Below are positions 20,830-32,110 of a stretch of 64,000 nt of DNA, piece after piece (the stretch's first letter is position 1; the number at the start of each line of letters is the position of its first letter). The DNA is from Lunularia cruciata (taxonomy: Eukaryota > Streptophyta > Marchantiopsida > Lunulariales > Lunulariaceae), in assembly GCA_948567375.1 (NCBI GenBank), contig OX419762.1, forward strand, positions 37,553,034 through 37,617,033, given 5' to 3'. The notes under the pieces were generated by a model. It searched no databases. It was not told the DNA's origin and worked only from the letters and a program-made list of their open reading frames with translations. The position numbers were made by a program, and so were the translations under genes.

Positions 20830-22195
20830 GCATACATGCACAAACAAGTGTTACATTTACTCCTAGACTTAGATTTCACTTTGTTCTTAAAGTGAAAGTC
20901 CCTTGACCTTCTATGATAGAACTTCAACTTATCAAGGTTAGTACTCTCAGAGTATCTTTTTTCCAACTCCATGAGATCATACATGTAATTGCACCACACC
21001 TCCTCTATGGAAGATCCAAAGTACTTAGGCAAGAACTTTTTCTGCACTCTCTTGAATTGAATGGAATCAAACAACATTATCCAATCACCTTCCTTGAAGG
21101 GATCTCCCTTCTTCTTGACTTGCCTCTTGTCCTAACTCTTCTTTTGTTTCCTTTGAGTTTGTTCCACTTGAACCATAGCAATTTCTCTTGCCTCCTTAAA
21201 TTCCATGAGTTGATCCTTCATAGACTTCTTTGTATTGCCTCTTTGTACCTTCTTCAATTTCCTATGAATGCTTTGAAAAGTAGGAAGCTCAAAGTGAATT
21301 GTCAAGTAGATTCAATACCATATACCACATGAAATAGAGAGAATCTGATGGATGTCTTCATGGTTTTCATATATTCTCATAGAATTAGATGAATACTCCT
21401 GACTCAATGATGTTTAACCTCTTCTATTTATGCATCTTTGGCCAACATCATGCATGAGGTTTGATTGGTTTGCTCCACCAAACCATTGGGGTTAGCTTAT
21501 AGGATGTGGTCATAAATGTGTGATATAGAAATGGTTGTAGTGATGCTTCTTATAAATTGTCCTCCTCTATCCCAAACTAACTCCAAAGGGCAACCAAACC
21601 TAATGATAATGTATTCATAAAGAAATGTACCAACTTCATCTTTATTCTTACCTCCCAATGGTCTACCCTCAACCCACTTGGTAAGGTAATCAATTACTAT
21701 CTCAATATATTAATTGTTCTTGGGGTTCTATTGAGAGGACCTAAAGTCAATTCCACACTTCTCAAAAGGTCTTAATAATAGAATTGATATAAGAGGTAGA
21801 ATGGATATAGACTTTCTAGCAAAAGCTTGACAAACATTACAAGTTTTGCAATAATCAAGATAATCATTGAAAATCCTCTTCCATGATATCTTGCATCTAG
21901 AATCTTGAAAGTGGTCATCTTTCTTGCAAAGTGCCTCCCACATAGTAACCATCTTGAAATTCCTTCATGAATAGGATAAACTTCTCCTTACCCACTACTC
22001 TTTGAAGTAGTACATCTGCTCCTTGATGAAAGAGAATCTACTCCACCACGTGTAAGGTCTAGATCTTACTACAAGGGCCTTCTTCTCCCTAAAATGCATC
22101 CCATTTGGGTAGTTACCTATTGTAATAAAATCCACAATCTCCTTCTACTCCATTGGAACCTTTTGAGTGGTTGAGATGGTCATAAGCTCCTCATC
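20830..22195 (-). pseudogene. Element I integrase remnant
   Basis: On the minus strand the segment begins in the RNase H/integrase linker (a TGNYPNGMHFREKKAL-like stretch). It continues into the zinc-binding domain with the Cys pair YCKTCNVCQAFARKS near 21830 and then FEKCGIDF, the start of the catalytic core. Further core pieces (DYLTKWVEG, RFGCPLELV, LVEQTNQ) follow leftward to about 21450 in shifting frames. The tail near 20808-21077 ends with a DKLKFYH-like motif typical of the integrase C-terminus in this lineage. Many stops occur. Element F inserted at its upstream edge. Confidence 0.82.
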
Positions 22196-22774
22196 TTTAA
22201 TCTTCCAAGGACAATAGAAAGCACAAGAGAGACACAAGATTTCATTCCTCAATACTCTGATGTTGTAAAGAGCACTTTGCCTTTATTATATAGCAAAAAG
22301 ATCCACTCAAATGGAACTACACCATTGGAATAAATACATGGATTGGTGATATGTCAGCAAGCTCCACTCTAGATTAGCTACATAGATTGGAGACGTATTG
22401 AGCCTTATCCTATTTGGTTTGTCAAACAAGTTTGACAAAAGGGAATCTTTGGAGAATCTTCTAATAAGAAGCTCAAAATAGCATAGATGAGGTATCATTG
22501 GAAAGCTCTTGATGAGATAAAAATGAAAAAAAAGCAATACCTTCTTCCCTAGAGGGAGAGGAATACTCCATCTTTTGAGGCCTAACTATTTGTTTAGGCT
22601 TCCAAAATTGACTTTGAAGTTTTCAAGGTATTTTTTACCTTTGCACTATTAGTGAAAGTACTCTTTTGGTTACATCTTTATTTGATATACTTGCACCATC
22701 ATATACAAAATCTCTAAATATATTACCAAACCAATTTTCACCTCTAGATAATATATCTAGCTAATGGTGTTATA
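22196..22774 (-). repeat. 3' LTR of element F (family 2)
   Basis: This 579-bp repeat runs, on the minus strand, from TATAACACCATTAGCTAG at 22774 to the end at 22196. The usual TG and CA termini are mutated by single bases. It contains a TATA-like ATATAATAAAGGCAAAG near 22285 and the TTTGTCAAAC/GTTTGACAAA palindrome near 22420-22440. Confidence 0.88.
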
Positions 22775-24507
22775 AACCTCTCTCTTTTAAGATATAATAT
22801 CCTTGTTGCAAAGCTATTGCTCAAAAGATTGCATTAGCACCACTGCATTGGTAAATTTAGTTGTAGGCTCTCATTTTACCTCATAAAATAAGTACACTTT
22901 TCAATGTATGAGATATTCTACACATGGATGGTGGGTACTATGGATATGTTTCTTCAGATTCCTTTGTGTCATCAATGGAGTGTTGGACAAGTTCAAGCTT
23001 CTTGTATGGAGGGAAAGTGGAGTGGTTAAAAAGTGCATATCTACATAGCAAGGAAACATGGAATATTGGATGAGGATGCAAGATAGTCCATTACACCAAT
23101 TCAAAGGATAATGGGAAAAGGGCTAATAAAATGAGGTCTAAGCTTACAAGGGCCAACTAATGTGAGGTTGGTTGTGGAAAACCACACTTAATCCCTAATG
23201 CTGAGCTCCATGTGCCTATGATGTGCATCTATATATTGTTTTTGCTGATTTTGGGCTATCTACAACTTGTGCTTGGTATTTTCCACACCTTATTGGATTT
23301 TAAAAACAAAAGTTCTAATACATCAACTCTTATAGTTATTGGATATAACTTTACTAAGCTCAAAGGTATGAAAGGATGTTCTCCATACATGAGGAAAAAT
23401 AGTAGAGTTGTTTAGATGCATTAACTGAATTGTTGTAGGCAAATTCCACCAAGTGGAAGTAAGGTGTCTCCTTTCTTGCTCCTCTTAGGTGAAGCACCAA
23501 GACTTGTCCTTGATAGTGCAATTAACCCGCTCTCTTTTTCCACTAGTTTATGGATGGTATGCCATGGACATAGCAAGTTTGGTTTTGAAGATGCCAAAGA
23601 GCATTCTCTAAAACATGCTAGTGAATGGAGTGCCCCAATTGGTGATGAGCACTTGAGATAGGCCATGGTAAGAAAAGACCACAACTTAGTACAATTGAGC
23701 TAATTATGGAGTAGTCATGTCCTTGGTCACAAGACACACATGAATTCACTAAGTTGGTCTACAAAGACTACAATGGAGTCAAAATTTGATGTGGTCTTGG
23801 GTAGTTCACAAACCAAATCCATCCCAACATTGTGTAAGAGTAGGAAGGGTTGAAGGAGTCTTGTGTGAGCTTAATTAGAGGTTTTATTTTGTTGATAGAG
23901 TAGGCAGCTTCAAAAATACTCCATTATATTTTTTTCATCTTGGGCTAATAGTAATGGCATTTGACTACATCTAAGGTCTTGTCCACTCCATTGTGACATG
24001 CAATGGTGGAATCATGACATTGTTAGGATGGTGGTTCTTAGGTTTGGAGCATCCAAGATCCAGAACTTACCTTACAAAAGGTGAATCCTTGGGTATTGGT
24101 TATGCATTTGGATGATTGAGCTCCTACAATTTGTGAGTCAAAATCTTTGTATCAATAAGAAACCTTGGCTAAAAATCTGGGTTCATTTTGACCTCTATAA
24201 CTAGATTGTTTTCCACAAGCATTTTGGTGAATGCATTTGTAAATTGCTTCTTGGCTTCCACATATCTGATTTTCATGTTGAAGCATTGTCTCCACTCTAC
24301 CCAACAACTATTGATGAGATATGTCTTTTTGTGTCTCAAGGTAGACTAATTGGTTTGTGGTCTATCTTCACTACAAATGCCTTCTTGCCAAGATAGTGCT
24401 TCCAATGCTTGGTTGCAAGGACAATAGCTAACTCTTATTGTTTGATGGTTGATAGTTGTGCTATGTTGATAATAACTTTCAAGCTATTGGGTATCATCTA
24501 TCACTCT
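22775..24507 (-). pseudogene. Element F RNase H end, integrase and chromodomain remnant
   Basis: The reading from right to left begins at the E junction inside RNase H, with blocks matching the D and G copies (CNQALEALSWQEG equivalent near 24400). The integrase zinc region lies near 24000, the core near 23870-23540, a C-terminal domain near 23260-23130, and a decayed chromodomain near 22980-22810. Frames change repeatedly and stops are common. The end (CTCTTTTGAGCAATAGC on the minus strand) matches the end of the D polyprotein just before its 3' LTR. Confidence 0.8.
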
Positions 24508-24775
24508 TGTAAAGGATCAAGACCAAGGAGATAAATAAGAATAGAAACTCGCATTGGGATACTTGAATGTGGGAAAACTCCAAATGCGTAGCATGAGCTT
24601 TGGCTCTGGTATTTATAGGTAGCATACAAGGCCCTTGAGAAGCTTCTCAAGAAGCTTCCTTGAATCACTTTCTTAGAGTGCAATCCAAGTTAACTAAGAA
24701 GCTTCTCAAGAAGCTTCCTTTTAGAAATCACCTACTTGGAGTGCAAGCTAAGCTAGTTAGAAGCTTCTCGAAGCT
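24508..24775 (-). repeat. Truncated 3' LTR of element E
   Basis: This piece contains the R/U5-like end (TGTAAAGGATC at 24508), a TATA box (near 24612-24619, minus) and part of the GAA/TTC array. The start of U3 is deleted. Confidence 0.88.
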
Positions 24776-24776
24776 T

Positions 24777-27700
24777 TGTCACCAACTTGAAGGGTGAAAT
24801 CACGACAATGGTAGTCCACATATTTTTTTTGACAATTCTGACCAACAAGGAGGTGAGACTTGGCTTGTTGGAGAGATTCAAAGATGGTGGTCAAGAAGGT
24901 TGAATTATGAGGAACCTGAGACGGAGGAGGAGCAAGATGAGAATCTAGGACAAGCAGATCTTGGCTAAAATTGAGAAAAGAAGGAGAAAATCTAGTGCTT
25001 GTTTGTTTGGAATTATTGTAGGTAAATTCTATAGCTGTAAGACATTCATCCCAATTGGTATGGTGGACATTGACTAAGGTAAGTAGTATATCCTCCAAGA
25101 TACAATTTGCATGTTTAGTTTGTCCATCAATTTGAGGATGATAGGTTGTGGAAAAAGCAAGCTTAGTGCCGAGTATCTGGAAGAGTGCTTCCCAAAACTT
25201 CCTAGTGAATCGAGGATCATGGTTGGAGATGAGTACATGTGGCATCCCATGATGCTTGAAGACATTGTTGAAGTAGATTTGCACTAAGGTTGGAGCATCT
25301 ACGGTATCAATGGTTGGTTCCAAGTGGATTTGCTTACTAAGCTTATCTACAAATATATGATTGTTGTGTGTCCTTGCTTTATCTTGGGCAAGGATGTGAT
25401 GAGATCCAAGCTCATGTATTCCCATTGAGTGGATAGAATGGGGAGTGGTTGAAGGAGTCTATTCAGCTTCTGGTTGTTGGCCTTGTTGCATTGGCAGCTT
25501 CACACTATCAAACAAACTCTTGAACATCTTGTGTCATGTTGGTCCACCATCATTGGCGATGGAGGGTACCCAAGGTTGTGTCCACACCCATGTGACTAGC
25601 TATCGGTAAATCATGGGCTTCTTAAAGACGCACAAGTTGGAGATCATCTTTGGTTGGTCATAGATCTGGTCCTCATGGATTAGAAGGCCTTCCTTGAAGG
25701 AGAACATGTTGTACTCCTTGTCACATGTTGTAAGACGACCATGTACCATATGGAAGAAGGGATCTTGTTGTAGAGCTGACCAAAACTCATTTTGGACCTT
25801 AGAGTCAATTACCACCGTCACCGTCATAATTGCTGCCAAGATGAGAGGAAGAGACTTCAAATCAGGTCATCGTGATAGAGCATCAGGGATGATATGGAAC
25901 CGACCCGGTTTGTACTCAAGTTTGATGTCAAAAAATTGGAGTTGCTCCTCTCATTGATGATGTTGACTCTTTATATGTTCCAAGTGTAACGTCTACAACA
26001 ATGGTTTGTGATTGGTTTGCATGATCACTTGTTTCTCTAAGAGATAATACCTCAATACTTTGGTGGTATATACAATTGCAAGTTGTTCTTGATCTCAAGT
26101 AGAGTAATTTCTTTCAGTTGTATTTAATTGGCGAGACACAAAGGCAATGGGATGTAGTCCATCTAGGGAATTCTTGTTGCAACACTACTCCAATTGCAAA
26201 GTTAGAAGAATCAAAATCAACCACACAAGGTAATTGAGGATCATATGGTTGAAGGATGGGTCTTGAAGACACCATATGTTTCAACTTTTGGAATGCTTCT
26301 TCATGCTTGGTGGTCCATTGGAAGCTTGAGTTCTTCCTCAAGAGGTCAGTCAATGGTGCAGCCACATGAGCATAATAATGGATGAACTATCGGTAAAAAT
26401 TGGCCAATCCATTAAATACCCATACTTTTATAGCATCCTTCAGAGTAGGCCAATCAGAAATAGCCTTGATTTTCTCCTCTTTAATCTTGATCCCTTCCGA
26501 TGAGATCTTGTGATCCAAGAAAGTGACTTCCTTATGCCAAAAGGCACACTTCAATTTCTTGCAATAAAATTTCCATTGTTGTAGTCATCTTAGGATTTCT
26601 CACACGTGATTCATGTGTTTCGCCTTTGTCTTGCTATAGATTAAGATATCATCCAAGAAAACCACCACATATCAATCCAATAGTCCATCCAACACCCAAT
26701 GCATCTGATCTATGAAGACTGTTGGAGCATTAGTGAGCTTGAAAGGTAGAACTCTCTACTCAAAATGCCCATACCTTGTGCAAAAGGCAGTCTTTTGCAC
26801 ATCCTCCCTACCAATAGGATTTGCCAATAATGCTACAAAGATCCAACTTGGAAAAATATCGTGCTCCACTTAGCTGATCAAGCAAGTCATCAATCGGAGG
26901 CAAGGGATATGCATCCTTCATTGTTTGCTTATTGAGCACACGGCAATCAATACAAAAATGAAATCCTCCATCCTTCTTTGGAGAAAATAGCACCGGTGCC
27001 TCCCAAGGAGAGGTACTATGTCATATGAAGTCCTTCTCTAACAACTTTGTAAGTGTTATTTGCAACTCCTCCAACTCCTTTGGTGAGAGTTGATAGATTG
27101 GTCTACTCACTAGAGTACTCCTTGGCAATAACTCAATCTTGAAGGGCATATCACAATTGGAGTGTAATCTCTTTGGCAGATCATTTAGAAACACGCCCGC
27201 AAACTCCTAACTATCTGATCAACCATTGCTTGATGAGGCTCTTGGCCCTCCTCAGATTGTCCTTGTGCAATTGGCTTGATCCACATCGCCAATACATACT
27301 TATCTTCCTCCAAAGCTTGTTCCATGGCTATTTCATTAACAAACTTCCCATCTAGGGACTCATATCTCTTCAAAGCTTACTCCATGGTTGCCTTCTTGGC
27401 AAACTTCTCATCTTGGGACTCATCTCCCTTCAAGGCTTGCTCTATGGCTACCTTCCCGACAAACTTCCCATCCTAGGACTGACTATTCTTAAGTGTCTTA
27501 CTCAAAGGTGCTAGACAACCTAATCAGAAATTCACACCTTGGTGTTGTACTTGAATTTGTCGTCAGGTCCAATCAAATTGAACCTTATGACATTCAAGCC
27601 AAGGTAGACCTAGAATGATATCATAGTGTAGAGGTGCCACTACAAACCTCATACACTCCAAATACTCATTCCCAATCTTGAAGGTAACAAGATGCAAGGT

Positions 27701-28233
27701 ACTAAATGCAGAACCCTTTCTACCATCCACCATCATCAATCTATTTCCAATTATTTGCTTGATAAGAATACACAATTCCTTTGCTACTTTCATAGACATG
27801 CAATTCTTTGAACTTCCAAAATCAACCAAAATCCTACAACTTTGATTAGATAGCGTACCTTGAAAGTGAAGCAAACTTGCATAGGTCAAGTTTTCAATCC
27901 CATTGGAACAAATCAAGCTCCCAATATGCAAGATTCCTATTTCCCTAATCATTCCTATTGGGAACGTTTGACCAACCGCATGGCTTCCTCCAAGTGTTGT
28001 GGCTCTTGCATGGTTACCTCTAATTTGGTTCTTGACTTCAAGCCACTCACAAATTGATCTAGAGTTTCACCTTCCAAGATATCTAGAATTTGCATGATGG
28101 TGCTTTGCAATTACATGATGTTACTTCTTACAAAACCAATCTATTTCAATTCTACCAACCTATCCCATGCAGCTTGTGTGACATTTATAGCTTGGAACCA
28201 ATTAATTATTGCACTCTTGAATTCTACCCATGT
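24777..28233 (-). pseudogene. Element E pol and part of gag, broken
   Basis: From right to left: the gag middle 28233 to about 27960; a deletion removing the zinc-knuckle region; protease 27563-27920 (catalytic site VDFGSS, Ser replaced by Phe); three linker repeats near 27302-27482; RT about 26500-27190 ([17 protein letters not shown]); RNase H about 25900-26370 (VDFDSSNFAIG). The integrase with an HHCC region and a long core is at 24777-25860 (VFVDKLSKQIHLEP, ISNHDPRFTRKFW, LEDIL). Integrase stops at the FQVGDK-type motif, where a deletion joins it to the LTR. Stops and frameshifts occur in every domain. Confidence 0.87.
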
Positions 28234-31115
28234 TGTCGTACTTTTCTTTTCTCTCTTTGGGAACACACAGGGTACTTAACTATGGAGATTGCAGACTAGA
28301 GGCTATAGGTAAACCTATAACTACTCATTTGAACACGCGTGTTGCCTAATAGTTGGAACCCTCCACTCTTGTAACTAGTATTCTTGCTATTGAGTAGGGT
28401 AGTGACTGGCAACCTAACCTATCATCACAACATGCACTCATGGTCTGTTGGTTATCACTTCCAACATAACCAAGAAGAAATACACAACACTCCTAGAATG
28501 AAAGAACCTAAGTGCAATGCCTACACACCAATCCAAACCAATTGGGCGTACAAATAAGCATGCAAGTATAGAGAGTATCCAATCATAGGAATGCAGCAAT
28601 AACTCTTTGTGCTTTTTGGTTGGAAAAGAGCTTCAGAGCCTTTGTGCTTTGTCATCAAGCCTATTTCAACCTGTACTCCAAGTCTCCTCTAAGTTGTAAT
28701 TCAGATCTCAACAAATTCCTACTCCATGTGGGGATTTCCTATGTCTTCTTGAAGGGGAAATGTCTGTGCAATTCATATGAATATAACTCTTTTAGTATAG
28801 CTTGGATTCAAGTGTTCTAAGATTCAATGAAAAGACTGTGAGATAATCTTTCCAATGATATAAAATATACTTCAATCAGATCACTAAAACTCCCCTAACA
28901 AGCTCTCAAAGTTTGCTAGTTCTTTGCAACTCTCACCCTAATTTCAAAATCCCCTTTTTAGGGTTTTGGCCTTGGTTCTTGCCAACTTTCCCCTGATTTC
29001 TAAATCAGATGTACACTTGTTCCTCAAAAAACACTCTAGAAATCTGATCTCTCAATCATAGTCACAAAAGTGAGAGAATTGACATTCAATTAGGATTGAA
29101 GAAAGAAATGTTCCTCCGAGCTTGTGACAGTCTTTTTAATAAAACTTGTTGCATCAGATCTAATTCTCTATGAGCCCAGAGCCAACCATATTTTCCACAG
29201 TCGTTGTTTGTGCTCTTGTTTAACACTCTGTAAATTTTGATGGCCTAGTCCAACCCCAATCCCTGGATATGGATTAATTCCTGAGCTGGTCTAACTTGTG
29301 AGCTCTATAGACCCAGGTATACTTGATCCAAAACCCTGAATTCTATATTTGAATAATTCATATAAAAACTTCACACAAAGGTGCACACCCTAACCAAAAA
29401 CAAGATTGGAAATTTTCATAAGGTATCTCAAGCCACAACTTGGGGAGTGACCAAAACTCCAAACCTGATCACTAGCTCTTCTCCATCACCTTACACCTCA
29501 AGAGCTTCAACTTCAATCAACCAGATATGATTTTAGATTGATCCAAAACTAAAATTTCTTATGCTCAGTACTCTTATCACTTTGTCTTCTCTCCAATTCC
29601 ATTGATAGATAGTGAAAATGTCTCAAGAAGCTTCCTCAATTGTCTACTTTGTGCTCTTGGGTATGAGTTTTACCCTCCTTGATTCAATTGATCATATTCT
29701 TCTTAGAATCAACTCAAATTGTGTGATTTCTCTCTTGTGATTGTAGCCTGTCAGCTCCTCTTTCCAACCATGTCCTTTTTTCTTTGAATGGCCTCCCCAA
29801 ACTCCTTCAATGGTCAAAAAACTCTAGCCTTCTCTCTTGGGACCCAATCTCTTGCACATTTGTTCTTTAGTCTCTTTACTTTTTGACAAATGGACCCCAC
29901 AACTCCACCTTGAAGCTTATGAGCAAAAATTTAGGCATTCCCCAACTATAGAAGCACATTTATTGTCAAGTCCCAAATATGCTCAAAAGTAAGCACCAAA
30001 AGGACAATAGGATCCGGGTTTTTCATCACCGACTCCACAAATACCGCCCCAAAACATGCCACCAACCAGTCCCATAAACCATCACGGTGCAACATCTGAA
30101 GCCTGATGAGAAAAGGATTCAGGAGTGGCAAATTGGGAGCATGGGACATCTCATGTTCACTTGCTTCCTTTGATGTTCTACCACTCACGCACTGCTACAA
30201 CTCTCACTCCCAACGTCCTCCTCCACCTCGAGACTCCTCGACTAAAACACCCCCTTGTCTCTCCACTTACACTCATCTTTATTCATTGGATCTATGTAAT
30301 ACTCCGAGGACAAGAGAAGAGAGAAAACACAGAATGCACACTCAAACATTCGATGCCCCAAGGGAGCACCTTCTCTTTATTATATAGACAAAGAGGATCT
30401 CCTCCAAGGAAGCTCCACCATAGGATTAGGGACACAGATAGGTGACATGTCAGCAAGCTGCACCCTTGGATTACTTACTTGGATGGGTGACCTGTGTGGT
30501 CTAGGTCCTATCTGGTTGGTCAAACGAGCTTTGACCGGAGGGAATCTTTTAGGGAATCTTCCTGTAGGAATCTCAGAATCACATGATTAAGGTACCGTTG
30601 GAAAGCTCTCGACAAGACAAACCAAGGGGGAGGGAAGGCCAGCCTTTCCTTTGTTGGGGGGAATCTGCACATTTTCGAGGCCTAATTCATCCGTTTAGGC
30701 CTCCAAAATTGCCTTTAAAGATTTCAGGCATATTTCGGTTCCTACTCTATTAGTAGAAGTCCTCTTTTGGTGATACCTCTTTTTGATCTGTTTAGTCTAT
30801 CATGTGTAACATCCTTCCAGATGTTACCAAACCAATTCTCACCTTTAAATCATATGTCTAGCTATTGGTTCTAAGGTTCTCAAGTCTATTTCGGTTTCTG
30901 CCCTATTAGTAGAAGTACTCTTTTGGTGATACTTCTATCTGATCTATTTTGACCATCATGTATAACATCATTCTAGATGTTACCAAACCAAATTTCACAT
31001 CTAGATCATATGGCTAACCCTTGGTGTTACAATCTAGCAAATAACCTACCCCACTAATGTGGAGATAAAAATGATAAGTCACTTTTTTACGGGTTACGCA
31101 AACCACAACACGACA
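28234..31115. mobile_element. 2.1-kb insertion of unknown family (TGTCG...CGACA), possible solo LTR, carrying a family-2 solo LTR
   Basis: The gag of E is interrupted between CCCATGT (ending 28233) and ATGTCAAG (from 31116). Element H reads straight through this point, so the insertion boundaries are exact. The inserted DNA begins TGTCGT and ends ACGACA, a short inverted terminus of the LTR type, with a 4-bp target duplication ATGT. After subtracting the family-2 solo LTR and its duplication (742 bp) the insert is about 2.14 kb. I see no gag or pol in it, so a long solo LTR or a non-autonomous element is likely. The orientation is unknown. The longest frame, on the minus strand at 29946-30188, is unrecognised. 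Confidence 0.7.
30295..31031 (-). repeat. Solo LTR of family 2 with an internal duplication
   Basis: This is a family-2 LTR on the minus strand, TGTAACACC at 31031 to ...TATTACA at 30295, with no internal region. Perfect target duplications ATCTA lie at 30290-30294 and 31032-31036. It is 737 bp, about 156 bp longer than other family-2 LTRs, because 30731-30886 is repeated at 30887-31031. A solo LTR arises by recombination between the two LTRs of one element. Confidence 0.93.
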
Positions 31116-31470
31116 ATGTCAAGATTGGTGCAACAATTTGGCATTTTTCTTACTCCACTTGGAATCTTTACCATAGCTTTGCTACTCCATCCAATTGGCT
31201 AAAATCCAAGAGAATTTGGTTTTGCTTGTCTTGTAGATTGGTAGCTTCAAAATAATGTTCATAGTCAAACACAAAATTCTCCACTTCACCCAGAAGATTC
31301 TTGCCTTCAATACCTTGGGTTTAGGGAATAGGATTCAACAATCTTCTCTTTCTCAAATTGGTACTCTCTTGACGTGCTCTTGTTATTGAAGATCTCGTCC
31401 ATCCAACAATTGAGTAAAGTGGCTTGGTTTGTTGCTGCATAGCAAAGATAACATCGGGTATTCCCACCAT
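31116..31470 (-). pseudogene. Element E gag N-terminal part
   Basis: A minus-strand ATG at 31468-31470 (MVGIPDVIFAMQQQ) matches the gag starts of B and H. The capsid region runs leftward to the 2.1-kb insertion at 31115. Frameshifts are present near 31320-31340 and 31400. Confidence 0.85.
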
Positions 31471-31691
31471 GGTTGCTACTCTATCACACCATCTCTAATC
31501 TATCTAATTTATTAACACATAGAAGCAACACGTCCATCATTCTCCATAAGTTACCACCGGAAGCACCAAGGGTTCCTTAGATATGGTGATCATATGCATA
31601 AAATCTTGTTTAAAGTGTGAGGTGATAAATTGCATGAAATGATACTTAGGTAGTACTTGGACATAGAAATCCATTCTTGCTTTGCTACCAA

Positions 31692-32110
31692 TGTAAAAGA
31701 TACAAGACTAAGGAGAGAAATAGGAGAATGGAAACTCACATTGGGATACTTGAATGTGGGAAAACTCCAAATGCCTAGCATGAGCTTTTGCTTTGGTATT
31801 TATAAGTAGCATACAAGGCCCTTGAGAAACTTCTCAAGAAGTTTCTCAAGTCTCTTTCTCAGAGCGCAAGCCAAGTTAACCAGGAAGCTTCTCAAGAAGC
31901 TTCCTTCTAGAAGCCACCTACTTGGCATGCAAGCTAAGCTAGTTAGAAGCTTCTAGAAGCTTATAACTAAAAGGTAGTTTCTAAAAGGAAGCTAGTCTGG
32001 AAGCTTCTTAAGAAGCTTTCTAGAGGCTTCTAGAATATGCTTGGCTAATTTGGCTTATTTTCTACTTCCTTAACCTTACTAACTATGTTGTTAAACTCCA
32101 TACTGTTACA
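31692..32110 (-). repeat. 5' LTR of element E
   Basis: This 419-bp family-1 LTR starts TGTAACAGTATGGAG (minus strand, at 32110) and ends at 31692. A GAA/TTC array lies near 31830-32030 and a TATA box near 31798-31805 (minus). The primer-binding site TGGTAGCAAAGCAAG follows at 31676-31690. Confidence 0.92.

Larger units (their letters stand above)
24508..32110 (-). mobile_element. Element E: family-1 Ty3/gypsy chromovirus (minus) nested in F
   Basis: The 5' LTR is 31692-32110 (419 bp), followed on the minus strand by a primer-binding site at 31676-31690. Gag, protease, linker repeats, RT, RNase H and integrase run leftward to 24777. The 3' LTR survives only as 24508-24775. A deletion fuses the integrase C-terminal region directly to the LTR interior, removing the chromodomain, the polypurine tract and the first part of the LTR. 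The flanks ACTCT (24503-24507) and ACTCC (32111-32115) are a 4-of-5 target duplication. Both flanks are RNase H of element F. Gag is interrupted by a 2.1-kb insertion. Confidence 0.9.
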
